A stretch of DNA of 64,000 nucleotides from Thermoplasmata archaeon (GCA_003554965.1 PWHR01000009.1:1-64000); one strand, 5' to 3'; counted from the stretch's first letter, positions 26,782 to 36,733 are shown. Numbers and translations are program-made. Notes: generated by a model from the letters alone, not told the origin.

Positions 26782-27870
26782 TCAGATCTTTAAAAAGATC
26801 TCTTCTACTTTTTCCCTTGGTGCATCGGTTTTTATCCCTGTAGGGGAGAAATGAGTTTTAGAGACTTTATATCCCTTAGATCGTAAGCCCCGTATGATCG
26901 TTTTGAGTGGAGGTGGCGCTTTTTTCAGAAAACTGCTGATCTCGTTAGTTTCGTAGAAGAAAGGAGGTTTTCCTATTTCTTCCTTCCAAAAAGAAAGTAT
27001 TTTTTTGTCCAATTCACCAACTTCATCCATATCGCTTAACACGTCTTCAGAATGTAATTTTCCTGTCCAAAAAGGGCCAGATGGTTTCTTTTCACATTTT
27101 AAGTCATCTTGTTCCCACCAATAGTCTTGGAATATCACCTTCTCCAACTTTTCAATACAGGAATCCGCCTTTTCTGCCCCTTCTCCTATCTTCAAATAGG
27201 TCCGAAAGTGATGACCTTCGTAGTAAGATAGCAGTGGTTCAACCCACCTGTCATGTCTTGCCGCCTCTTTCACACAATAACCGATCAAGATCCTCAAACC
27301 GTTCTCGTGTCTGCACCAATTATTACGAGGTAAAGCTGAATATCTTCTTAAACAGGTCTTTGGGTAAGTGCCGCATAATACTGATGTATCTGTAGCTGTG
27401 ATCCCAACGAATCCCTTATGAGAGACATATCTTGCCGCCAGCGGGTAATAAGGTACCGGCGTTCCGAATGGGTCTATATCGATGTAATCGTACTTATATC
27501 TATTTTCGATGATATGCTTTTCGACAGAGGCTTGTGTGATGTTTATCTGACCCGTCAATGAATTTTTTTTAACGTTTTTCTTGATCGAGCTAATTGAGTC
27601 AATGGAAACATCGTTGATTGTAACATTAGATATCGGTGTCTCTTTGAACACTCTTAATCCCCTGACTCCAGTTCCGGCCATCCCATCCAATACATTAAGA
27701 TCTTTTCTATAGCTTAAACTGTTCAAAAAGGAGATGCAAATATCTCTGTTCATCTTCATAGAGGGATTATAGAAGACTTCGTCCCTGACCTTTTTAGGCC
27801 CTTCCTTGGATTCATCTTGTTCGGGCACGATGATGTTGGCGTCACCCTCTTCTATCTCTTCCCAACTCAC
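26782..27870 (-). CDS. trm1: tRNA (guanine26-N2)-dimethyltransferase Trm1
   Basis: SAM-dependent enzyme that forms N2,N2-dimethylguanosine at position 26 of tRNAs. Visible: EVFYNPSMKMNRDI (about residue 31), the SAM-binding VLDGMAGTGVRGLRVF (about 60) and the catalytic DIDPFGTPVPY (about 131) with a following THR/Cys region CGTYPKTCLRRY. The C-terminal domain ends with SPTGIKTDAP as usual. Length 362 matches archaeal Trm1. GTG start lies 2 bases after the stop of the THEP1-like gene, so they form an operon. Confidence 0.94.
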   Translation of the reverse strand: MSWEEIEEGDANIIVPEQDESKEGPKKVRDEVFYNPSMKMNRDICISFLNSLSYRKDLNVLDGMAGTGVRGLRVFKETPISNVTINDVSIDSISSIKKNVKKNSLTGQINITQASVEKHIIENRYKYDYIDIDPFGTPVPYYPLAARYVSHKGFVGITATDTSVLCGTYPKTCLRRYSALPRNNWCRHENGLRILIGYCVKEAARHDRWVEPLLSYYEGHHFRTYLKIGEGAEKADSCIEKLEKVIFQDYWWEQDDLKCEKKPSGPFWTGKLHSEDVLSDMDEVGELDKKILSFWKEEIGKPPFFYETNEISSFLKKAPPPLKTIIRGLRSKGYKVSKTHFSPTGIKTDAPREKVEEIFLKI

Positions 27871-27872
27871 TA

Positions 27873-28424
27873 CTAATCGCCTTCTAATTCTTCTTTGATC
27901 AGTTCTACTACTTTGTAGGGTAGAAGATCCTTGTTAACGTTGGTCAATTCCAGCATCCTTACGTCATCTCTTCTTCTAAGATCCTGGAGTAGTGTATTCC
28001 TAGATTTTTTCTCAAAGGTGATTATGAGTGGTTTATTGACTTCGTAGATACTTCTAATCGTTTCACAGAATTTTTGACTCTCCACCTGCATCTTGCCGAT
28101 CTCGTCTATCAAGATGATATCGTTCTCTTTTGCCGCTTTCTTTATGGCTTTCACTCCGACCTCGTTAAGAGAGTCGAGGTTGACACCATACCCTTTTACC
28201 TCAACTGAAGATTGAAGATCCAGGTGAGAAAAAACTGCCTTTTCCTTAGTACTCCAATCCATCACCTGAAATCCAACTCTCTTGTTGTCTTCCATTATCG
28301 GTTCCGTGATCATACCTCCTACATCGAAACCTTCTTCATCCAACATATCTATGATCAGTTTGATGGTTTCGGATTTCTGGGTTCCTAGGGCCCCACTGAT
28401 ACCTATCTTCAGACTCTTTACCAT
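27873..28424 (-). CDS. THEP1-like nucleoside-triphosphatase with degenerate P-loop
   Basis: Resembles archaeal/eukaryotic nucleoside-triphosphatase THEP1: an N-terminal P-loop region, VGGMITEPIMEDNKRVGFQV, Walker B IILIDEIGKMQVES and a C-terminal LLPYKVVELI. The P-loop reads SGALGTQKSETI where the family has GxxGxGKT, so the invariant Gly before Lys is Gln. Nucleotide binding may be altered. Starts at ATG 28424; cotranscribed with trm1 (2-base gap). Length 183 is normal. Confidence 0.8.
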   Translation of the reverse strand: MVKSLKIGISGALGTQKSETIKLIIDMLDEEGFDVGGMITEPIMEDNKRVGFQVMDWSTKEKAVFSHLDLQSSVEVKGYGVNLDSLNEVGVKAIKKAAKENDIILIDEIGKMQVESQKFCETIRSIYEVNKPLIITFEKKSRNTLLQDLRRRDDVRMLELTNVNKDLLPYKVVELIKEELEGD

Positions 28425-28501
28425 GTCCTACAGCACCTCTAGTTTATTACATGGTTAACTACAATCAACTATTTATTTATTGTCAGAAAATCCGCACCAT
28501 C

Positions 28502-28924
28502 CTAATCGATTTTTTCAATACTTTCAATAAACATCAGGGGATACTCCATCTCATCTATGAATCTCATCTTGCCCAGGGCTCTCAGTCCCTCATATTTCAC
28601 CAGGATATCCGCATACAGCATATCACCGCTCAATGTAGTGTAATCAAATGGTCCATCACTTTCATCCTCCTTATTTTCTTCTTTAACCTCTGGCATGATA
28701 TCGACTTCAGCATCTTCGACAAAAGCCTGGCTTTCTGCTGTAGTCTCCATGGCTTCTTCGAGCTCTCGTATATTATGAGGACTGACTGGCGTTCCTATAA
28801 ATTGATGAAAAAGCGCTCCTAATTTTATACCGAGTTCGAATGAGATCCTCTCACGGTTCGAGCAGTTAAAATATCCCTCCGATATCTTCATCTTTTCTTC
28901 AATCTCACCTTCTTTTTCAGTCAT
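28502..28924 (-). CDS. mptD: MptD-like dihydroneopterin aldolase (COG2098)
   Basis: Archaeal-type dihydroneopterin aldolase of methanopterin/folate-like cofactor synthesis, unrelated to bacterial FolB. Recognised from CSNRERISFELGIKLGA and LFHQFIGTPVSPHNIREL (about residues 21-57), and the late GALKYE-like VKYEGLRALGKMRFI. An acidic insert (EVKEENKEDESDG) lies in the middle. About 75 bases separate it from the downstream THEP1-like gene; separate transcription is likely. A pterin one-carbon carrier pathway in this organism is thus probable. Family assignment by memory of the motif. Confidence 0.72.
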   Translation of the reverse strand: MTEKEGEIEEKMKISEGYFNCSNRERISFELGIKLGALFHQFIGTPVSPHNIRELEEAMETTAESQAFVEDAEVDIMPEVKEENKEDESDGPFDYTTLSGDMLYADILVKYEGLRALGKMRFIDEMEYPLMFIESIEKID

Positions 28925-29051
28925 ATGATCACCTTATTTTGGTCACTTTTTAGATAATGCTCAGGTCAAAGATTGTAAAAATACTTTTCCTATCTTTCCA
29001 TGTTAAACCATATAAAATAATAAAAAAGAAAGGTGGTTAAATTTTTTTCAA

Positions 29052-30215
29052 TTAGGCAATACTGTCTATAGTTCCGTTAGGGGTCGACATCATCTCGTCT
29101 GCGAATTTTTCGCTCTCTGTGTGAACGTTCGTTATGACAAGTAGTATCTTTACCTTATTGCCCATATCCTCTTCAACGTTACATCCCCAGATTATCCTCG
29201 CGTCCTTGCTTATCTTTTCATTCACCATGTTCGCTGCTTTTTCGGCTTCGCTGACCGTCATGTTCGGTCCTCCCATCACTCTGACCATTGCGCCCTTTGA
29301 TTCACTAACATCGACTTCTCCGAGTAAAGGTGATCCTAGAGCTTGTTCCACGGCCTCTTCTATCCTGTTGTTAGGGTCGTCAGACTCGCCGATACCTATC
29401 ATAGCCAATTCTCCGTTGTCCATGATAGTTCGCATATCATTATAATCTATATTGACAAGACCAGGTTTTGTTATGATCTCGGTCATGCCTTTTATCGATT
29501 CCATGAGTATCTCATCGGCCACTTTGAACGCGGAATTTATAGGAAGGTCTGGTACAAGATCAAGGAGCCTGTCGTTAGGTATAACCACAGTTGTATGGCA
29601 GTGTTCCTCCATCTTCATGAGGCCTCTCTTAGCATTTCTCATCCTTTCTTTACCTTCTGCTTCAAATGGGAGTGTGACGACACCCATAACCAGGGCACCT
29701 TCTTCACTCGCCATCTCAGCAACAACTGGGGCCGAGCCGGTACCGGTTCCACCGCCCATACCGGCGGTCAAAAAGACTATATCGGCACCTTCGATATATT
29801 TCTCCAATTCCTCTTTTGAATTTCTAGCACATTTTTCTCCTACTTCGGGCCTAGCTCCGGCTCCAAGACCGCTAGTTATCTGTTTTCCGATAAGGATCTT
29901 CTTCTGGGCATGAGTGTGAAGTAGATGTTTTGCATCGGTATTGAAGGCGATCAATTCTCCACCTGTTATACCTTCTTCTGTCAGACGATCAAGAGTGTTA
30001 CTGCCCCCTCCTCCTGCGCCAAATATTTTAATGTTGACCGCTAGTTGATCAACGAGGTCACGGAGTTCTTCATCTTCTGGAGCCATCTCTTCCTCGCCTT
30101 CTTCAACTTCTTCGCCTTCCTCATCTTCTTTATCGTTTACCGTTTTACCGCGAGGTTTTTCTTTATCTTTTTCTTTATCCTTTTTTAGAGCTTTGCTCAC
30201 TATTGATTCAGCCAT
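29052..30215 (-). CDS. ftsZ: Cell division protein FtsZ
   Basis: Tubulin-like GTPase forming the division ring. A charged linker of about 55 residues (KDKEKDKEKPRG, then Glu-rich) precedes the GTPase domain: KIFGAGGGGSNTLDRL, the tubulin signature GGGTGTGSAPVVAE (about 160), the T7 loop NIDYNDMRTIM, and the C-terminal domain with VRVMGGPNMTVSEA. Length 387. It is divergent from the deoxyhypusine synthase gene. The N-terminal charged extension is longer than in many FtsZ proteins. Confidence 0.95.
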   Translation of the reverse strand: MAESIVSKALKKDKEKDKEKPRGKTVNDKEDEEGEEVEEGEEEMAPEDEELRDLVDQLAVNIKIFGAGGGGSNTLDRLTEEGITGGELIAFNTDAKHLLHTHAQKKILIGKQITSGLGAGARPEVGEKCARNSKEELEKYIEGADIVFLTAGMGGGTGTGSAPVVAEMASEEGALVMGVVTLPFEAEGKERMRNAKRGLMKMEEHCHTTVVIPNDRLLDLVPDLPINSAFKVADEILMESIKGMTEIITKPGLVNIDYNDMRTIMDNGELAMIGIGESDDPNNRIEEAVEQALGSPLLGEVDVSESKGAMVRVMGGPNMTVSEAEKAANMVNEKISKDARIIWGCNVEEDMGNKVKILLVITNVHTESEKFADEMMSTPNGTIDSIA

Positions 30216-30373
30216 TTTTTATCCCAACCATCTTCGATTGGAGAAGTAATATACAAGTATTTAAGTATTGTCTTTTTAGTACGACAGCACTAATCAACCC
30301 TCTGGATACTGAATAACAGTGTCTTATCGACATTTTTATAGTTTGATCCAAGAGGTTTTTGTCTGACGAAAAT

Positions 30374-31375
30374 ATGTTAAATGTCATACAGGCAAAGTAC
30401 CATATACATAAATCTTTTATCCTAGTATCCGACTCAAACAAAAACATGACCATGAAAGAGAGAAAAAAGGTCGAAGATCTTGAGATCGACGGCACGACAG
30501 ACATTTCAGAACTCGTTTCTCAGTTTTTTGATTCTGGTGGATTCGTTGCCAAAAAGATAGGTCTCTCAGCAAAAATACTCGAAGATATGATCAACACAGA
30601 TCATACGAAATTCCTTTCATTTCCTGCCTGTATAATCTCTACAGGTACTCGAGGAATAATAAAAGAAGCAGTAAAAAGGGAACTATTTGATGTCATCATA
30701 ACCACCTGTGGGACACTTGATCATGATCTAGCTAGGGTTTGGGAAGACTACCATCATGGAAGATTTCAAGTTGATGATAAGGAATTACATCAGATGGACG
30801 TGAACAGGTTGGGGAACATATTCATACCCAATTCTTCTTATGGAGAAGTTCTAGAAAAAAAAATGCAGCCCATTCTAGAAGAAATAGTAAAAGAAAACGG
30901 TCCTAAATTCAGTACCAAAGAGATCATCTGGGAATTCGGGAAGAGGATCGAAGATGAAGATTCGATACTTTACTGGGCTGCTGAAAATGAGATACCCATA
31001 TACGTTCCAGGGATAACCGACGGAGCCTTCGGTTTTCAATTATGGATGTACTGGCAAAACGATAAAGACTTCAACATAGACCTGATGAAAGATCAAAAAG
31101 AATTGTCCGACATAATTTTTTCAGCTGAGAAAAGTGGAGCTTTGATAGTTGGAGGAGGTATTTCAAAACATCACACTATCTGGTGGAATCAATTCAAGGG
31201 AGGATTGGATAAAGCCGTTTATGTGACAACCGCAGTGGAATACGACGGTTCTCTTTCCGGTGCTAAAGCTGAAGAAGCTATATCATGGGGTAAGATAAGT
31301 GAGGAAGCGGATCACTGCACGATCCATGGTGACGCTACTGTGATACTTCCCCTGCTGTTAGGATCGATGTTTTAA
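30374..31375 (+). CDS. dys: Deoxyhypusine synthase
   Basis: Transfers the aminobutyl group of spermidine to a lysine of aIF5A, first step of hypusine formation. NAD-binding and active-site segments are visible: ISTGTRGIIKEAVKREL, TTCGTLDHDLAR, NEIPIYVPGITDGAFG, and the catalytic Lys in GGGISKHHTIWWNQ with EYDGSLSGAKAEEAISWGKI near the end. A TATA-like TTTTATAGT (about 30331-30339) predicts a start near 30362, so ATG 30374 is used rather than TTG 30359. Length 333 is normal. Confidence 0.94.
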   Translation: MLNVIQAKYHIHKSFILVSDSNKNMTMKERKKVEDLEIDGTTDISELVSQFFDSGGFVAKKIGLSAKILEDMINTDHTKFLSFPACIISTGTRGIIKEAVKRELFDVIITTCGTLDHDLARVWEDYHHGRFQVDDKELHQMDVNRLGNIFIPNSSYGEVLEKKMQPILEEIVKENGPKFSTKEIIWEFGKRIEDEDSILYWAAENEIPIYVPGITDGAFGFQLWMYWQNDKDFNIDLMKDQKELSDIIFSAEKSGALIVGGGISKHHTIWWNQFKGGLDKAVYVTTAVEYDGSLSGAKAEEAISWGKISEEADHCTIHGDATVILPLLLGSMF

Positions 31376-31397
31376 AGCACTTGATACTGCTCCAAAG

Positions 31398-31898
31398 CTA
31401 AATAACGTTCTCAGAAATCTCCTCGCCCTTCATCTTCCTTTCACAGTATTCACATCTGAGTGTGACCGGATCTTTAGCTACCACCTCAAATTCGGAGATG
31501 ACAGGCTCGTCCTGATTGCTTATGCAGTTCTGATTTCTGCACTTCAAGATCCCTCTAGCTTTATCTGGAAGTCCCACTCTATGCTTTTTAACAACCTCAA
31601 AGTCTCTAACAATATTCACCGTGGCCTCGGGAGCGATGAGAGATATCTTGTCTATCTCCTCATTTTTCAACTCCATACCTTCTACTTTCACGATGTCTTT
31701 TTTCCCCATACTGCTGTTCACGTTCATGGCTACACTGACTATCGACTCTATATCTCTGTCGATCAGATCAAGTATCTTTAGGACTTTCATCGCTCGACCT
31801 TTACGTATATGATCGATCACGGTTCCTTGTTTGATAGGGGTTATCTTGATCTCTTTTTGTTTTTTATCCTCCATCTTCTTTTCTTGATCTTCTGACAT
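31398..31898 (-). CDS. pyrI: Aspartate carbamoyltransferase regulatory chain
   Basis: Allosteric, zinc-binding subunit of aspartate transcarbamoylase. N-terminal nucleotide-binding domain (ITPIKQGTVIDHIRKGRAMK, about residues 20-39) and C-terminal zinc domain with four Cys (CRNQNCIS, CEYCERKM). Length 166. It begins 2 bases after pyrB ends, so both are cotranscribed in the order pyrB-pyrI. Confidence 0.95.
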   Translation of the reverse strand: MSEDQEKKMEDKKQKEIKITPIKQGTVIDHIRKGRAMKVLKILDLIDRDIESIVSVAMNVNSSMGKKDIVKVEGMELKNEEIDKISLIAPEATVNIVRDFEVVKKHRVGLPDKARGILKCRNQNCISNQDEPVISEFEVVAKDPVTLRCEYCERKMKGEEISENVI

Positions 31899-31900
31899 CT

Positions 31901-32836
31901 TTACGCCTCCATCAATAATTTCAGTAGAGCCATCCTTACCGGTACACCGTTAGCCGCCTGTTGGAAGTATTTAGCATGTGGTGTCATATCAACATCGGCA
32001 TTTATCTCATCTACCCGCGGTAATGGATGCATTATCGTCAAGTCTTCGTTTACATCTCGATCCCTCAACATGTCATTCTCTAAATGATATGATCTAGCTA
32101 CATTTTCGTAATCTTCTTCAGAAGGAAATCTTTCTCTTTGGATCCTTGTCATGTAGAGTATATCTAGCTCTTCCAGGACCTCATCTATCTCCTCTACCTC
32201 TGTATGATGAATACCTTTATCTTTCAACTCATCTATTATCTCCTCAGGCATCCTCAAAGAAGGGGGTGAGATAAATGTCAACTTTGTGTCGTACATGCTC
32301 AATGCATTTGTCAAGGAATGGACGGTCCTTCCATATTTAAGATCTCCAGCTATACCAATATGATTACCAGAAATACTGTCCATCTCTCTCTTGATAGTGA
32401 AAAGATCCAAGAGAGTCTGTGTAGGATGTCTTCCAGCTCCGTCACCTGCGTTTATGATAGGTACCTCGGAAAAATTGGCAGCCAATTGAGCCGCTCCCTC
32501 ATGAGGGTGTCTCAAGACTATGATATCTGCATAACCTGCTGCCACCCTTATCGTATCCGCAAGGGTTTCGCCTTTCTTTGCCGAAGAGGTCCCGGGTTCC
32601 GCGAATCCGATACACCTTCCAGCCATCCTTTTCATCGCACCTTCAAATGAAAGGCGTGTTCTAGTACTAGGTTCAAAGAAAAGATTTGCAAGCAGCTTAC
32701 CCTCTAGATCATTGTTCTTTTTTTTACCTTCTGCAATGGGTATCATCTCTTCAGCCAGATCGAAAACAGTGGTCAACTCGTCTCTGGTAAAGTCCTTTAT
32801 CCTGACTATGTGATCTTTTTCGAATACATCCTTCAT
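31901..32836 (-). CDS. pyrB: Aspartate carbamoyltransferase catalytic chain
   Basis: Condenses carbamoyl phosphate and aspartate in pyrimidine synthesis. Carbamoyl-phosphate-binding FFEPSTRTRLSFEGAM (about residues 52-67), VLRHPHEGAAQLAA, GDGAGRHPTQTLLDL (about 130) and the aspartate-binding HPLPRVDEI near the C-terminus are all present. Length 311 is standard. It is the first gene of the pyrBI pair. Confidence 0.97.
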   Translation of the reverse strand: MKDVFEKDHIVRIKDFTRDELTTVFDLAEEMIPIAEGKKKNNDLEGKLLANLFFEPSTRTRLSFEGAMKRMAGRCIGFAEPGTSSAKKGETLADTIRVAAGYADIIVLRHPHEGAAQLAANFSEVPIINAGDGAGRHPTQTLLDLFTIKREMDSISGNHIGIAGDLKYGRTVHSLTNALSMYDTKLTFISPPSLRMPEEIIDELKDKGIHHTEVEEIDEVLEELDILYMTRIQRERFPSEEDYENVARSYHLENDMLRDRDVNEDLTIMHPLPRVDEINADVDMTPHAKYFQQAANGVPVRMALLKLLMEA

Positions 32837-32961
32837 CTTTATCGAGGAACAATTCGATTAGTGAAATATATGATTTTGGTTGAACCCCACTGAACTCGAT
32901 GCTCTAATTATAAGTAAAAATAGAAAAGAGATTTTTTCCAGCCCTCTTAAATAAAAAATAT

Positions 32962-33831
32962 TTAAAGAAGACCTGCTTTTTGTAGAGTCATTATGTCGTC
33001 GGTACCGAGCTTCTCTCCTTTTTTGAACTTGTCGTAAAGTTCCTGAGCTTCCTTCTGTGCTTCGGTCTCTTCTTTTTCCTTTTTAGCTTTTCTCTGCTTC
33101 TTCTTCAAACCAGAGATTATCTTGCTGTAATCCTGGACCTGGTTGACCGCTTCGATATGTTTCTCGTGATATTCGTCGCCTTTCTTTTTTGCTTTAAGGA
33201 ATTTTTCCTGCGCTTCATCTGCTTTTTTTCTGACTTCATCGGCCTTTTGAAAATTTTCAAGCATCTTATCGTGTATTTCCTGGGCCTCCTCTGCAAAGTC
33301 TGAAACTTTTTGGTGATATTCCTCAGCTTTTTCTTTTGCCTCATCCAATTCCTGTGATAGTTTTTTGATCTCATCGTTCTCTTCTATCAACTTCTTTCTT
33401 TCGTTGAGTTCTTTCTGAAGGTCCGATATCTTATCGACTATCTCTTTCTCCTTTTCTGAACTGAGTACATTGGTCATCTGTTTGAATTCAAGTTCCTCTA
33501 TCTCTTTTTCGATCTTTTCTATAGATCTATCATCGTTGGGTAACACTTTGTTTTTTTCACGTTTCAATTTTTTAGATAGGTCATTTACTCTCTTGTTCAA
33601 TTCATCTCTTTTTTCTTTATACTCTTGGACATTCTCATTCAGTTCGTCTCTTTCTTCCTTTAGTTCATTACCAGTTTCTATGAGTTCTTTTACCTCGGCA
33701 TTCAGTTCGTCTCTTTTCTCTACCCATTTGTTAGCCTCATCATTCTTTTCGTTCCGAAGGCGTTTGTACTTATCGGCCAGATGATTGGCCTTTTCCTTTT
33801 TTTCCTCCAACTCCTCTAGAAGTTCAGTCAT
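32962..33831 (-). CDS. Archaeal coiled-coil protein (COG1340-like)
   Basis: A 289-residue protein that is almost wholly heptad-like coiled coil, with runs such as [20 protein letters not shown] and [15 protein letters not shown]. The last 25 residues ([20 protein letters not shown]) form a short conserved tail instead of coil. The layout matches a widespread archaeal coiled-coil family; its molecular role is not known to me. It has no hydrophobic segment, so it is cytoplasmic. It stands alone between pyrB and the FttA gene. Confidence 0.75.
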   Translation of the reverse strand: MTELLEELEEKKEKANHLADKYKRLRNEKNDEANKWVEKRDELNAEVKELIETGNELKEERDELNENVQEYKEKRDELNKRVNDLSKKLKREKNKVLPNDDRSIEKIEKEIEELEFKQMTNVLSSEKEKEIVDKISDLQKELNERKKLIEENDEIKKLSQELDEAKEKAEEYHQKVSDFAEEAQEIHDKMLENFQKADEVRKKADEAQEKFLKAKKKGDEYHEKHIEAVNQVQDYSKIISGLKKKQRKAKKEKEETEAQKEAQELYDKFKKGEKLGTDDIMTLQKAGLL

Positions 33832-33989
33832 GTTTAAAGCACTGTCCAGTAGTTTGTTTTAAATGAATTCAACCATTCCAACAATAAAGTGTTTTATAAT
33901 ACTTTCGGAGGGTCTTTAACTTGAAGAAGGATCGGTCATAAGACTACAGCATTATCAAATGACAGTAGAGCCAAAGTAGTTTTGAATCT

Positions 33990-35912
33990 TCAATACAACC
34001 TTACTGTCTCTAAATTTTGAAGTGCTCTTGTGCTTATACCGTACTTTTTATAGATCGTACTCGCCAAGTTGGTCGATTTGCTTTCCTCACCGTGACATAC
34101 CAGGACACGACTGGGTGTCGGGTTCATCTTACTTATGTAATGAAGCAGTTGTATTCTATCGCTGTGACCTGAAAACCCCTCACATGTGTGAACATTCAAT
34201 CTGACAGGTATATCTATCTTCTCACCTTTTTCGGTCAATGTGATCTTATCGTATCCTTTCTGTATCTTGTTACCTATGGTACCTTCTCCCTGATAACCTA
34301 CGAATATCAGAGTGGATTCTGGATCATCTCCCCATGCTTTAAAGTATTCAAGTACAGGACCACCGTTCATCATACCCGCTGTAGCCAAAACTATAGCGGG
34401 CTCTTCGCTATCACATATATCTTTCCTCTTGTCCATGCTCCCGACCTCATCGAATATATCGGAGAGGAAAGGATTTTCATCTTCGTGGAATATCTTTTTC
34501 TTCAATTTGTTATTTAGAAATTCAGGATAGGCTGTATGAATCGCGGTAGCCTCCCAGATCATACCATCTAGATACACGTTCGTTTCTGGAAGATCTCCTT
34601 TTCTTATGGCTTCCTCGATGACCAACATGACTTCCTGTGATCTTCCAACGGCAAAAACCGGCATGATCACTTTTCCATTTCTGTTGTTCAATGCCTGATC
34701 AAGGATGTCTTTAAGCTGTTCCACAGCGTCATTTCGGCTTGGCTGTAGATCATCATAACCTCCATAGGTAGATTCTATGACCACCGTTTCCACCCGTGGA
34801 AATTTGTTTTTGGCCTGATTGAATAACCAGGTGTCATCATACTTGATATCTCCTGTTATAGCAACGTTGTAATCACCATCACCTATATGCATATGAGCTA
34901 CGGAAGAACCCAAGATATGTCCAGCGTTGTGTAGGGTGAGTCTGATATCCGGAGCCATATCCGTAGTTTCACCATACTCTAGAGGGATCGTATGCATCAC
35001 CTGTTCTCTTACGTGCTTCGACTCATACGGCGGCTCCCTAGCATCGCTCACACTCACCTTAATATAATCCAATTGCAGTAATGCAGATAAGTCTCTAGTC
35101 GGTGCAGTAGTATAAACTGGTCCATCATAACCATACTTATAAAGCGCTGGGATTATTCCGCTGTGATCTAAATGTGCATGGGTCAATACGATACCGTCTA
35201 TCTCCTCAAGAGGCATGAGTTCAGGGGCATTTAAATACGGAGTTCCCTCTCCATTTTCATCTCGAGCCGATACATCTATACCGCAGTCTATCAAAACTTT
35301 GCTGTCTCTTGTCTGGAGGAGGTGTGCAGATCTTCCGACTTCCCTGTAGCCTCCTAATGCGGTCAGTCGTCCAAATTTCTCTCCGGTCCTTGTATCTCTA
35401 TTGATCTTTCTACCCACATCTTGAAGGAATTCCTTCCGTTTTTTTCTAACTTTCCGGAGATAATCTCTTATATCATTCACTGTTTTAGATTTTATTGGTG
35501 GTGTCCTTATAACATCGACGGCCCATTTCGTTTCCTTTTTTATCTCGTTCAAAAGTTTACCATCTTTCCCGATCGCTATCCCTGGTGCTTTAGCTTCTAT
35601 AGTGGCTTCTCCTATATCAGGTTTGAAGTTGATGTCAGTTATCTCAGCTTCATCAGGTACTATCTCCCTGATCTTCTTTTCTGCTTTATCTGGATCGTCA
35701 AGTAGCGAAGGATCTGGTCTTACTTCCACTCTTCTTTTCAACTTGCCCGCCAATTTCTTCATTATATCGGCGTCTTGAGTGAACTCATCCATGTCCTTTG
35801 TGTAAATAACGACCACTGAACCTTCGAACTGTATTTCTGTTATCCTGACTGTTCTAGAGACTATTTCATAAACCGCTTCTTTTGCTCTTTCTAAAACGTC
35901 TTCTACGCTCAT
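33990..35912 (-). CDS. fttA: aCPSF1/FttA, beta-CASP RNA nuclease with KH domains
   Basis: Archaeal homologue of CPSF73 that cleaves nascent RNA at U-rich sites and drives transcription termination. Two N-terminal KH-like modules (about residues 1-145, with GIAIGKDGKLLNEI as GxxG loop), then the metallo-beta-lactamase core LTHAHLDHSGIIPALY (HxHxDH, about 245) and the beta-CASP insert (VIMPVFAVGRSQEVMLVI). Motif C-type HVHTCEGFSGHSDR-like NVHTCEGFSGHSD stands near 595. Length 640 matches the family. Confidence 0.95.
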   Translation of the reverse strand: MSVEDVLERAKEAVYEIVSRTVRITEIQFEGSVVVIYTKDMDEFTQDADIMKKLAGKLKRRVEVRPDPSLLDDPDKAEKKIREIVPDEAEITDINFKPDIGEATIEAKAPGIAIGKDGKLLNEIKKETKWAVDVIRTPPIKSKTVNDIRDYLRKVRKKRKEFLQDVGRKINRDTRTGEKFGRLTALGGYREVGRSAHLLQTRDSKVLIDCGIDVSARDENGEGTPYLNAPELMPLEEIDGIVLTHAHLDHSGIIPALYKYGYDGPVYTTAPTRDLSALLQLDYIKVSVSDAREPPYESKHVREQVMHTIPLEYGETTDMAPDIRLTLHNAGHILGSSVAHMHIGDGDYNVAITGDIKYDDTWLFNQAKNKFPRVETVVIESTYGGYDDLQPSRNDAVEQLKDILDQALNNRNGKVIMPVFAVGRSQEVMLVIEEAIRKGDLPETNVYLDGMIWEATAIHTAYPEFLNNKLKKKIFHEDENPFLSDIFDEVGSMDKRKDICDSEEPAIVLATAGMMNGGPVLEYFKAWGDDPESTLIFVGYQGEGTIGNKIQKGYDKITLTEKGEKIDIPVRLNVHTCEGFSGHSDRIQLLHYISKMNPTPSRVLVCHGEESKSTNLASTIYKKYGISTRALQNLETVRLY

Positions 35913-36026
35913 AGAATCACTTTTTTCTTTGTGTTTTTTGAAACTGATACTCTGATTTTAATTAAATATATAGAACCCAAGGAAAGTTCGACCAAATTTA
36001 CATAAAAGAACTCCTTACCATTTCTT

Positions 36027-36060
36027 CCGGATAAAATCCGATAAGAGCTCACAAGCTCTT
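36027..36060 (-). terminator. Paired hairpins after psmB
   Basis: In the leftward transcript the psmB stop is followed within 45 bases by AAGAGCT-TGTG-AGCTCTT (plus 36043-36060) and CGGAT-TTT-ATCCG (36028-36040). Neither has a strong U run after it. They may end or protect the psmB mRNA. Archaeal termination is mostly driven by U tracts and FttA, so the call is tentative. Confidence 0.35.
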
Positions 36061-36073
36061 GATCAAATATCCG

Positions 36074-36733
36074 TTATAGGGCAGGAAGGTTCTTTTTCTT
36101 TTCCCTGAGATCCGATATCATTTCATCTACTTTTTCATCCTCTACTTCCTGGAATCCTTCTTCAGTTATTTTGGCAACTCTAATACCGTCACCTGATGCA
36201 GAATCTCTGCTGCTCGAAACTAGTAAGGAAAGAACAGCCAATCTGGCTCCTTCATCCATATCCATATCTTCTTCATAATGATCTTCGAGTACACCGTAGA
36301 CGAACTGTGATCCAGAACCTTCGGCTACATATTTGTCTGGAATAGCCCCACCTAAAGCATCTATTGAATAGACTTTTCCACTGCCATCTTTATCCACACC
36401 GCCGACGATCAAACCTACAAAATAAGGCATCATTCTTCGACCCATCATGATGTTTGATAGCAATGTAGTAGCGGCTTCCACAGACATGGTCTTCTTTCTT
36501 TTCAGTTCGTATAGCTCAACTTCCGATCGGAGGAATCTAGTCAATGCTTGACCGTCACCTACCAAGCCGGCGATAGTCATACCTATATTGTCCGTGACCC
36601 TGAAAAGCTTCTTGGTGTCCTTGTGAGAGATCATGTGACCTTTCGTTGCCCTTTTCTCTGTTGCGAGTACGACTCCATCTTTACAGACAAGACCCAGTGT
36701 GGTTGTACCTTTCTTATTACTTTCTTTATCCAT
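36074..36733 (-). CDS. psmB: 20S proteasome beta subunit
   Basis: Threonine-peptidase subunit of the 20S proteasome. A nine-residue propeptide (MDKESNKKG) is followed by TTTLGLVCKDGVVLATEKRA, so Thr10 becomes the N-terminal nucleophile; the Lys in TEKRA is the conserved catalytic partner. GAIPDKYVAEGSGSQFVYG and the SSSRDSASGDGIRV loop are typical. Length 219. It works with PAN (18866). The 210 bases upstream hold short inverted repeats (for example GGAAAGCC with GGCTTCC near 36800) but no gene. Confidence 0.95.
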   Translation of the reverse strand: MDKESNKKGTTTLGLVCKDGVVLATEKRATKGHMISHKDTKKLFRVTDNIGMTIAGLVGDGQALTRFLRSEVELYELKRKKTMSVEAATTLLSNIMMGRRMMPYFVGLIVGGVDKDGSGKVYSIDALGGAIPDKYVAEGSGSQFVYGVLEDHYEEDMDMDEGARLAVLSLLVSSSRDSASGDGIRVAKITEEGFQEVEDEKVDEMISDLREKKKNLPAL

